Position numbers and translations under genes: made by a program
The notes under the pieces: generated by a model
Told to the model about the DNA's origin: nothing
What the model saw: only the letters and a program-made list of their open reading frames with translations
The model's database searches: none
From: Impatiens glandulifera
Lineage: Eukaryota; Streptophyta; Magnoliopsida; Ericales; Balsaminaceae
Length of the DNA stretch: 64,000 bases
Assembly: GCF_907164915.1 (NCBI RefSeq)
Contig: NC_061869.1
Span: 44,699,771-44,763,770 of the forward strand
Direction: 5' to 3'
Part shown: one piece after another, positions 1-7,728 of the stretch
How the letters are laid out: every line of letters begins with the position of its first letter
Numbering within the stretch: the stretch's first letter is position 1

Positions 1-176
1 GCGATTCTTCAAGCGGCGCGGCGGCTCAGCAATTCTTCAATCGTCGTCGAGGTCTTCAAGCGGCAGGCGGTTGGCGGCGTCGTCTTCAATCCGGCGTCGT
101 CTTCAATCGAGCGTCGGGGAGAGTGAAGCGGGGTGGCGCAAAGGAGGAATCGGGCGACAGGGAAGATGAATCGGGG
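1..176. other. GC-rich leader-like segment with degenerate TCTTCAA repeats
   Basis: This stretch is clearly GC-richer than anything in the next 2 kb and contains five or six imperfect copies of a TCTTCAA(T/G)CG-type motif roughly 20 bases apart. No open frame was recognised. Its composition and its position next to a purine-rich microsatellite resemble the promoter-proximal leader at 2700-2800, so it may be the leader or first exon of another minus-strand unit in the CACTA element. That is inference. Confidence 0.3.
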
Positions 177-179
177 AGA

Positions 180-210
<31 letters not shown>

Positions 211-222
211 AAGAAAGAAAGT
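177..222. repeat. (GAAA)n microsatellite
   Basis: About ten GAAA units with one extra A interrupting the run. Simple sequence; it is the pyrimidine-rich (TTTC) strand if read with the minus-strand element. Confidence 0.9.
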
Positions 223-229
223 CGCGGGT

Positions 230-462
230 TTTGTTTTTTTAATTGGTCATTACCGAAAGTTTTATGAATAACTTTCGGTTTTGATCAATTAATTATTTCC
301 GAAAGTTAATCACAAAACTCTCGGTTTTGATGTTTCATTACCGAAAGTTTTATGATTAACTTTCGGTTTTGATCAATTGATTAATTCCGAGGGTTAATCA
401 TAAAACTCTCGGTTTTGATCAATATTTCCGAAAGTAAGGTAATTAATTTTCGGTTTTACAAC
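230..462 (-). repeat. CACTA subterminal-type hairpin repeats (CCGAAAGTT/AACTTTCGG)
   Basis: At least three successive inverted pairs of the form ACCGAAAGTT...AACTTTCGGT, separated by short AT-rich loops and by GATCAATT spacers. They are variants of the CCGAAGG hairpins found next to the CACTA terminus at 2820-3190. Such closely spaced subterminal motifs are the known binding sites of the small transposon protein (TNPA) in the En/Spm system; binding here is inference. Confidence 0.6.
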
Positions 463-1215
463 TTCACAAATTGTTAAATTTATTGGTTTCTCACTTTCTA
501 ATAACCTTGAACAACATTAATTTAACACATTTGATATCCTTAAAACATTTCTCAATCCATATCATCAAACATTACACAAATACATAGGATAATCCTACAT
601 AAACATTCATATACACTTCTCTATATGATCAAACACATTCTTGAACACTTTAACATTAAACACAATCTAAATTTTTTAAATAAAACACACACTTGATAAT
701 ATTAGTTAGGAGTCTAGATTATAACAAAAAAAACAATTATTTTAACAATTTGTCACATAGTAATTCCGAGAGTTAATCATAAAACTCTCGGTTTTTATGG
801 GTATTTCCGAAAGTTTTATGATTAACTCTCGGAATTACCATTTCACAAATTGTTAAATTAATTGGTTTTTAATCTTCTAATGACTTTGAACATTATTAAT
901 TTAACACATTTAATAACCTTAACACATTACATAAGCCATATAATCAAACTTTATACACATTCATATCATCATAAACACAAACATATAAATACACTTCTTT
1001 ATATAATCAAACACAATCATAAACATTTTAACATTAAAAACAATCTTAATTTTTTAAAAATAACACACACTTGATTAGATTAATTAAGATTCTAGATTGG
1101 AGTGTATCAAACCAATTAATTTTCCAAATTATGATTTGGTAACACCGAAAGTTAATAGTATAACTTTCGGTTTTTATGGGTTTCACCGAAAGTTTTAAGG
1201 AAACCTCTCGGTCCT
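463..1215. repeat. Two tandem ~379-bp units with a hairpin at each junction
   Basis: The sequence starting CACAAATTGTTAAATT at 465 recurs at 844, followed in both copies by the same order of AT-rich words (TTTAACACATTT, ATAATCAAAC, CACACACTTGAT, TCTAGATT). Each unit ends in CCGAAAGTT/AACTTTCGG-type inverted repeats. The copies are clearly diverged by substitutions and small indels. No coding capacity is evident; the 70-codon open frame at 862-1074 is AT-biased noise. Confidence 0.7.
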
Positions 1216-2090
1216 GACCTTAAACAGGAAGGGTCAAAACCGAAGGTTTTGAAATAAACCTTCGGTTTTACCCTTCCCCATATTTAGAAAAATTTCAGAT
1301 TTTTTTAAACTGTGGTCAAAACCGAAGGTTTTCAAATAAACCTTCAGTTTTTACCCTTCCCCATATTTAGAAAATTTCAGATTTTTTTAAACTGGGGTCA
1401 AAACTGAAGGTTTATTTGAAAACCTTCGGTTTTTACCCTTCCCCATATTTAGAAAAATTTCAGATTTTTTTAAACTAGGGTCAAAACCGAAGGTTTTCAA
1501 ATAAACCTTCGGTTTTTACCCTTTACCATATTTAGAAAATTTTCAGATTTTTTTAAACTGGGGTCAAAACCGAAGGTTTTCAAATAAACCTTCGGTTTTT
1601 ACCCTTCCCCATACTTAGAAAAATTTCAATTTTTTTAAACTAGGGTCAAAACCGAAGGTTTTGAAATAAACCTTCAGTTTTTACCCTTCCCCATATTTAG
1701 AAAAATTTCAGATTTTTTTAAACTGGGGTCAAAACCGAAGGTTTTCAAATAAACCTTCGGTTTTTACCCTTCCCCATACTTAGAAATTTTTTAGATTTTT
1801 TAAAAAGGGGTCAAAACAGAAGGTTTTTAAATAAACCTTCGGTTTTTACCCTACACCATACTGAGAAATTTTTTAGATTTTTTTAAAGAGGGGGTCAAAA
1901 CCGAAGGTTTTCAAATAAACCTTCGACTTTTACCCTTCCGCATACTTAGAAAATTTTCAGATTTTATTAAAGTAGGGCCAAAACCGAAGGTTCATTTGAA
2001 AACCTTCGGTTTTTACAATTAGAAATTTTTAGATTTTTTTAAACGAGGGTCAAAACCGAAGGTTTTCAAATGAACCTTCAGTTTTGGCCA
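1216..2090 (-). repeat. ~83-bp tandem array, hairpin form of the satellite monomer
   Basis: About eleven direct repeats with an 83-bp period (for example GGTCAAAAC at 1232, 1314 and 1398). Each carries a nearly perfect inverted pair, CCGAAGGTTT and AAACCTTCGG, around a short loop, then TACCCTTCCCCATA and TTTAGAAAAATTTCAGAT. Read on the minus strand the order TCTGAAA-TTCTAAAT-GGGGAAGGGTAA-CGAAGG-TTCGGTTTTGAC is the same as in the large array starting at 4110, so this is the same family in a state where both hairpin arms still pair. Confidence 0.85.
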
Positions 2091-2261
2091 TGCTGTTTTT
2101 TTTAAAAAATACGATAAAAAGTAAACAATAGTAAAATAATTCATTAACAACCTATTAAAACCAAACCAAACCAAACATAATAATAATTCATGAATATTAA
2201 ACAAAACACATAAATATATTGTCATAATTCGTACGGAAAAACTAATAAACACATAATAAAT
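2091..2261. other. AT-rich stretch downstream of the small ORF, nothing recognised
   Basis: Low-complexity AT-rich sequence lying 3' of the minus-strand ORF; it would be its 3' untranslated region. No clear polyadenylation context was singled out. Confidence 0.4.
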
Positions 2262-2558
2262 CTAGAAATTATTAGATGGGGTGGGAGGAGGGGGTGGTTG
2301 ATTCAGTCGACTCTTCAACACTACAAGTTCCTGTTCGAGATTCTCTAATCTCTGGGCCATTTCGACCCTGTCCGCTTTAATTTCACTGAGAAAACGGCCT
2401 CTTTCCGCATCCCTTAATCGGATTTGTTTCATTTCCAGCGTCATCTGTCTTACCTCCTCCTCACGTGCCGCAATTTCTGATTGTGCTATCAGATTCTGGT
2501 AACACGGATGCAGTTTCTCCGGTGTACGCCGAAGTCTCTTCCATGATGAATCACCCAT
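2262..2558 (-). CDS. Small coiled-coil protein encoded in the CACTA element
   Basis: A 98-residue frame. Residues 27-85 are rich in Glu, Lys, Arg and Leu with heptad-like spacing (EEEVRQMTLEMK ... LENLEQELVVLKSRL), which predicts a coiled coil; residues 88-94 are PPPPPTP. The C-terminal pattern (coiled coil, then a proline run) resembles the tail of the second protein of plant CACTA elements (Ptta/En/Spm class), but no catalytic or DNA-binding domain is visible, so it may be a truncated exon. The start codon follows a plausible 5'UTR intron on the minus strand (AG/GT donor at 2698-2696, TTTAG acceptor ending at 2562). A TATA box lies about 250 bases upstream. Codon use is less AT-biased than the surroundings, which supports past coding selection. 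The function is not known. Confidence 0.45.
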   Translation of the reverse strand: MGDSSWKRLRRTPEKLHPCYQNLIAQSEIAAREEEVRQMTLEMKQIRLRDAERGRFLSEIKADRVEMAQRLENLEQELVVLKSRLNQPPPPPTPSNNF

Positions 2559-2579
2559 ATCCTAAATGTATTTCAGATA

Positions 2580-2650
2580 TATGTATATATATATATTAAT
2601 CAAACAAAATAACGTAAACTGGCATAAATCTAGATAATATATATATATAA
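2580..2650. repeat. Two short (TA)n runs
   Basis: TATATATATATAT tracts near 2583-2597 and 2637-2650, inside the proposed 5'UTR intron of the minus-strand ORF. Confidence 0.7.
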
Positions 2651-2699
2651 ACTTAAGAATTCTAAATCTCATAATAAAAAAAACAAATGAAAAAAACCT

Positions 2700-2815
2700 A
2701 AACGAGAGAAGAGAGGAACCGGCGTGGAGGAGGCTAGGCGGCTGCGGCGCGGGAGAGAGAGAAAAAAGAGATGGCGGAATGAAAAAGAGAAGGGTTAGGG
2801 TTTGTATTTATAGAG
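2700..2815 (-). promoter_or_regulatory. Core promoter and GC-rich leader of the CACTA transcript
   Basis: On the minus strand a TATAAATA box (2812-2805) is followed at once by a telo-box-like AACCCTAACCCT (about 2802-2790), a pyrimidine-rich CT tract and a GC-rich leader, ending in an AG/GT that could be a 5'UTR splice donor at 2698-2696. Telo-box motifs and CT-rich leaders are common in plant promoters. The placement between the subterminal repeats and the small ORF fits the promoter position in CACTA elements. Confidence 0.55.
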
Positions 2816-2819
2816 GTAG

Positions 2820-3190
2820 ATGCCGAAGGTTTTAATATAACTTTCGGTTTTGATATTAGTCAAAACCGAAGGTTTATTAAAAACCTTCGGAAATAACCAT
2901 TACCAAATTTAGAATTTTTTTAATTGAGCAAAACCGAAGGTTCTTTGTAAAACTTTCGGAAATGAGAATTTCAAAAAAGGTAAAACCGAAGGTTCTTTGA
3001 ATAACCTTCGCAATTAAAAATCCATGGGATTTCAAAACCGAAGGTTTTTGTAAAAACCTTTGCAATTAACCCACATCCAACACTTAGATTTTTTTTTATT
3101 TTTTTGGGAAGGTTAAAACCGAAAGTTCTACAAAGAAATTTCGTTAATAATTATTAAACCCGAAGGTTATACACCCCCCTCGGAATCTAT
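2820..3190 (-). repeat. CACTA subterminal repeats, apparent source of the satellite monomer
   Basis: Several inverted pairs of CCGAAGGTT / AACCTTCGG lie within 370 bases of the CACTA terminus. On the minus strand, about 3093-3000, the order is TCTAAGTGTTGG, GGGTTAATTGCAAAGG, TTTTTACAAAAACCTTCGG, TTTTGA. That is the same order and wording as the monomer of the 37-kb array. The similarity covers most of the monomer length, not just the hairpin. Confidence 0.8.
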
Positions 3191-3258
3191 TTTTAATACT
3201 GAAGGATTTGTTCCTCTCGGGAGTATTTAGGAGAGTTTTATAAAACCTTTAGGAAAAA

Positions 3259-3288
3259 CAGTCGGTAAAAGTCCTTTTTTTACTAGTG
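3259..3288 (-). repeat. CACTA terminal inverted repeat
   Basis: Minus strand from 3288: CACTAGTAAAAAAAGGAC, then TTTTACCGACTG. The next three bases outside (3289-3291, TCT) are the candidate 3-bp target duplication; the partner copy would lie beyond the left edge and cannot be checked here. Confidence 0.75.
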
Positions 3289-3606
3289 TCTATCAGCCAG
3301 ACGAACAAGGAGAGTATCACGTATGCGGCTCAACTGAGTCACCTGTTGAAGTACTTGAGGGTTCCCGTTAGTGAACCGGCGCAGATCAACTCTCCAAGAG
3401 TTTTTTCTGCTTTCACGGTGGCTAGCACGCTGACGAGGTTGAAGAGCAACCTAGAGTCTGCATCAGGTGCTTCTAGTTTCCAGACAAGTGGAAAGCCTTC
3501 CACTCGATCAAATCCCTCTTCTTCTATTCTATCAACAGGGGCAAAGAGAACCAAAACTGTGAACGAATCGGAGGTCAGTTCCTCCAGTATGAAAAGTCCA
3601 AATTAG
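3289..3606 (+). pseudogene. C-terminal fragment of the repeat-associated plant family, cut by the CACTA end
   Basis: The frame is open from the first base after the CACTA terminus to a TAG at 3604-3606, about 105 residues. The segment NKESITYAAQLSHLL lines up with SKKTGYAPHLSGLF (residues 184-197) of the ORF at 61993, and a Ser-rich tail follows (SSFQTSGKPSTRSNPSSS). Similar C-terminal segments occur, from memory, in uncharacterised repeat-borne proteins of Lamiales. The N-terminal two thirds are missing because the CACTA element begins here; a GTG overlapping the terminus is not a credible start. Composition is distinctly less AT-rich than the array to the right. Function unknown; it is a broken copy. 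Confidence 0.55.
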
Positions 3607-3609
3607 AAG

Positions 3610-4109
3610 NNNNNNNNNNNNNNNNNNNNNNNNNNNNNNNNNNNNNNNNNNNNNNNNNNNNNNNNNNNNNNNNNNNNNNNNNNNNNNNNNNNNNNNNNNN
3701 NNNNNNNNNNNNNNNNNNNNNNNNNNNNNNNNNNNNNNNNNNNNNNNNNNNNNNNNNNNNNNNNNNNNNNNNNNNNNNNNNNNNNNNNNNNNNNNNNNNN
3801 NNNNNNNNNNNNNNNNNNNNNNNNNNNNNNNNNNNNNNNNNNNNNNNNNNNNNNNNNNNNNNNNNNNNNNNNNNNNNNNNNNNNNNNNNNNNNNNNNNNN
3901 NNNNNNNNNNNNNNNNNNNNNNNNNNNNNNNNNNNNNNNNNNNNNNNNNNNNNNNNNNNNNNNNNNNNNNNNNNNNNNNNNNNNNNNNNNNNNNNNNNNN
4001 NNNNNNNNNNNNNNNNNNNNNNNNNNNNNNNNNNNNNNNNNNNNNNNNNNNNNNNNNNNNNNNNNNNNNNNNNNNNNNNNNNNNNNNNNNNNNNNNNNNN
4101 NNNNNNNNN
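3610..4109. other. Assembly gap (500 N)
   Basis: Exactly 500 Ns, the usual placeholder for a scaffold gap of unknown length. The join between the gene fragment and the satellite array is therefore not sequenced. Confidence 0.98.
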
Positions 4110-5415
4110 TGGGTAATTTCAAAAGTTTTTCAAAAAACACTCGGTTTTGTCTTTTTCCAAAAAATCTAAAAATAATTCTAATTGTTGGGAAATGGGTAAT
4201 TGTAAAAGTTTTTCAAAAAACACTCGGTTTTGTATTTTTCCAAAAAATCTAAAAACAATTCTAAGTATTAGTAAGGGGTAATTGCGAAAGTTTTTCAAAA
4301 AACCCTCGATTTTGAGTTTTCCCCGATAAAAACTGAAATTAATTCTAAGTGTTGGGAAAAGAGTAATTGCGAAGATTTAAAAAAAAAACCTTGCTTTTGA
4401 CGTTTTCTCCATAAAAAATGAAAATAATTCTAAGTATTGGGAAGGGGTAATTGCGAAAGTTTTTCAAAAAACCCTCGGTTTTGACTTTTTCCCCATAAAA
4501 ATTGAAAGTAATTCTAAGTGTTGGGAAAAGATAATTGCGAAGGTTTTCAAAAAAAAAAACATTGTTTTGACTTTTTCCCCATAAAAACTGAAAATAATTC
4601 TAAGTGTTGGGAAAAGGGTAATTGCGAAGGTTTTTCAAAAAAAAACCCTTCGGTTTTGACTTTTTCCCCATAAACACTGAAATAATTCAAAATGTTGGGA
4701 AATGGGTAATTGCGAAAGTTTTTCAAAAAACACACGGTTTTGGTATTTTTTCAAAAAATCTAAAAATAATTCTACGTATTGGGATGGGGTTAATTGCGAA
4801 AGTTTCCAAAAAAACCCTCGATTTTGACTTTTCCCCGATAAAAACTGAAAATAATTCTAGTGTTGGGAAAAGGGTAATTGCGAAGATTTTCAAAAAAAAA
4901 CCTTCCGATTTTGACTTTTCCCCCATAAAAACTGAAAATAATTATAATTGTTAGGAAATGGTAAATTGCAAAGTTTTTCAAAAAAACCATCGGTTTTGTC
5001 TTTTTCCAAAAAATTAAAAATAAGTCTAAGTATTGGGAAGGGGTAATTGCGAAAGTTTTCAAAAAAACCCTCGATTTGACTTTCCCCGATAAAAACTAAA
5101 AATAATTCTAAGTGTTGGGAAAAGAGTAATTGCGAAGATTTTTTTAAAAAAAAACCTTTCTTTTGACTTTTTCCCCATAAAAACTGAAAATTATTCTAAG
5201 TGTTGGGAAATGGATAATTGCCAAAGTTTTTTAAAAAAATCTTCGGTTTTGACTTTTTCCACCATAAAAACTAAAAATAATTCTAAGTGTTGGGAAGGGG
5301 GTAATTGCAAAAGTTTTTCATAAAATTCTCGGTTTTTACTTTTCCAAAAAAACTGAAAATAATTCTAAGTACTGTGAATGGGGTAATTGCGAAGGTTTGT
5401 AAAAAAACCCTCGAT
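4110..5415 (+). repeat. Segmental duplication inside the array, copy 1
   Basis: This segment recurs at 6364-7668 (offset about 2254) with the same ordered monomer variants. Examples are TGGGTAATTTCAAAAG at 4110 and 6364, CAAAAAACACACGG near 4724 and 6980, and the odd ACTGTGAATGGGG near 5379 and 7624. Both copies end close to the same variant, the second one at the 60-N gap. Confidence 0.8.
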
Positions 5416-6220
5416 TTTGACTTTTCCCACATAAAAACTGAAAATAATTCTAATTGTTGGGAAATGGGTAATTGCAAAAGCTTTTCAAAAAACCATCGAT
5501 TTGTCTTTTTCCAAAAAATTAAAAATAATTCTAAGTATTGGGAAGGGGTAATTGCGAAAGTTTTTCAAAAAACCCTCGATTTTGACTTTTCCCCGATAAA
5601 AACTAAAAATAATTCTAAGTGTTGGGAAAAGAGTAATTGCGAAGATTTTTTTAAAAAAAACCTTTCTTTTGACTTTTCCCCATAAAAACTGAAAATTATT
5701 CAAAGTGTTGGGAAATGGATAATTGCCAAAGTTTTTTAAAAAAATCTTCGGTTTTGACTTTTTCCACCATAAAAACTAAAAATAATTCTAAGTGTTGGGA
5801 AGGGGGTAATTGCAAAAGTTTTTCATAAAATCCTCGGTTTTTACTTTTCCAAAAAAAACTGAAAATAATTCTAAGTACTGTGAATGGGGTAATTGCGAAG
5901 GTTTGTAAAAAAACCCTCGATTTTGACTTTTCCCACATAAAAACTGAAAATAATTCTAATTGTTGGGAAATGGGTAATTGCAAAAGCTTTTCAAAAAACC
6001 ATCGATTTGTCTTTTTCCAAAAAATTAAAAATAATTCTAAGTATTGGGAAGGGGTAATTGCGAAAGTTTTTCAAAAAACCCTCGATTTTGACTTATCCCC
6101 GATAAAAACTGAAAATAATTCTAAGTGTTGAGAAAAAGATTATTGCGAAGGTTTTTCAAAAAAAAAATCATTCTTTTTGACTTTTTCCCCATAAAAACTG
6201 AAAATAATTCTAAGTGTTGA
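5212..6220 (+). repeat. Tandem duplication of a ~505-bp, six-monomer block
   Basis: The block starting GGATAATTGCCAAAG at about 5212 recurs at about 5715. Shared idiosyncrasies include TTTTTCCACCATAAAAAC, TTTCATAAAAT and GCTTTTCAAAAAACCATC (5480 and 5986). Near-identity suggests recent unequal exchange. Confidence 0.8.
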
Positions 6221-6363
6221 AAAATCGTTAATTTCGAAAGTTTTTTAAAAAAACCTCGTTTTTTTTATTTTTCCCCATAAAAACTGAAAATAATTTAAGT
6301 GTGGGGAAAAGCTTTTCATTTTTTTCCCCATAAAAACTAAAAATAATTATAATTGTTGGGAAA

Positions 6364-7668
6364 TGGGTAATTTCAAAAGTTTTTCAAAAAACACTCGGTT
6401 TTGTCTTTTTCCAAAAAATCTAAAAATAATTCTAATTGTTGGGAAATGGGTAATTGTAAAAGTTTTTCAAAAAACACTCGGTTTTGTATTTTTCCAAAAA
6501 ATCTAAAAACAATTCTAAGTATTAGTAAGGGGTAATTGCGAAAGTTTTTCAAAAAACCCTCGATTTTGAGTTTTCCCTGATAAAAACTGAAAATTATTCT
6601 AAGTGTTGGGAAAAGAGTAATTGCGAAGATTTAAAAAAAAAAACCTTGCTTTTGACGTTTTCTCCATAAAAAATGAAAATAATTCTAAGTATTGGGAAGG
6701 GGTAATTGCGAAAGTTTTTCAAAAAACCCTCGGTTTTGACTTTTTCCCCATAAAAATTGAAAGTAATTCTAAGTGTTGGGAAAAAGATAATTGCGAAGGT
6801 TTTCAAAAAAAAAAACATTTTTTTTGACTTTTTCCCCATAAAAACTGAAAATAATTCCAAGTGTTGGGAAAAGGGTAATTGCGAAGGTTTTTCAAAAAAA
6901 ACCCTTGCTTTTGACTTTTTTCCCATAAAAACTAAAAATAATTCTAATTGTTGGGAAATGGGTAATTGGAAAAGTTTTTCAAAAAACACACGGTTTTGTA
7001 TTTTTTCAAAAAATCTAAAAATAATTCTACGTATTGGGATGGGGTAATTGCGAAAGTTTCCAAAAAACCCTCGATTTTGACTTTTCCCCGATAAAAACTG
7101 AAAATAATTCTAAGTGTTGGGAAAAGGGTAATTGCGAAGATTTTCAAAAAAAAACCTTCGATTTTGACTTTTCCCCCATAAAAACTGAAAATAATTATAA
7201 TTGTTAGGAAATGGTAATTGCAAAAGTTTTTCAAAAAACCATCGGTTTTGTCTTTTTCCAAAAAATTAAAAATAATTCTAAGTATTGGGAAGGGGTAATT
7301 GCGAAAGTTTTTCAAAAAACCCTCGATTTTGACTTTTCCCCGATAAAAACTAAAAATAATTCTAAGTGTTGGGAAAAGAGTAATTGCGAAGATTTTTTTA
7401 AAAAAAAACCTTTCTTTTGACTTTTTCCCCATAAAAACTGAAAATTATTCTAAGTGTTGGGAAATGGATAATTGCCAAAGTTTTTTTAAAAAAATCTTCG
7501 GTTTGACTTTTTCCACCATAAAACTAAAAATAATTCTAAGTGTTGGGAAGGGGGTAATTGCAAAAGTTTTTCATAAAATTCTCGGTTTTTACTTTTCCAA
7601 AAAAACTGAAAATAATTCTAAGTACTGTGAATGGGGGTAAATTGCGAAAGGTTTGTAAAAAAACCCTC
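6364..7668 (+). repeat. Segmental duplication inside the array, copy 2
   Basis: Partner of 4110-5415. It stops at the N gap beginning at 7669, so the assembler may have broken the sequence at this long near-identical duplication. Confidence 0.8.
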
Positions 7669-7728
7669 NNNNNNNNNNNNNNNNNNNNNNNNNNNNNNNN
7701 NNNNNNNNNNNNNNNNNNNNNNNNNNNN
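7669..7728. other. Assembly gap (60 N)
   Basis: Sixty Ns inside the array. The 30-odd bases immediately after it (7729-7760, containing AATAAAGCCGATCC) do not look like satellite, so the fill or join here is doubtful. Confidence 0.97.

Larger units (their letters stand above)
1..3288 (-). mobile_element. CACTA (En/Spm-type) DNA transposon, right-hand part
   Basis: The element ends at 3288, where the minus strand begins CACTAGTAAAAAAAGGAC, the canonical start of plant CACTA terminal inverted repeats (a CACTA pentamer followed by an A-run). Moving inward on the minus strand there are subterminal hairpin repeats of the CCGAAGG/CCTTCGG type (2820-3190), a TATA box, a small ORF (2558-2262), an 83-bp tandem array of the same repeat (2090-1216) and more hairpin repeats. 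No opposite terminus is visible, so the element probably runs past base 1; the left limit given is simply the window edge. No TNP2-type transposase is seen in the part present. A nested second element in 1-1215 cannot be excluded. The terminus is seen directly; the extent is inferred. Confidence 0.62.

Noticed and set aside
862..1074. 70-codon plus-strand frame
   Set aside because: Composed of AT-rich low-complexity text (Ile, His, Asn, Leu) and covered by the 379-bp tandem duplication; not conserved in the other unit.
3532..4140. A 202-codon minus-strand frame
   Set aside because: It is almost entirely composed of the 500-N gap.
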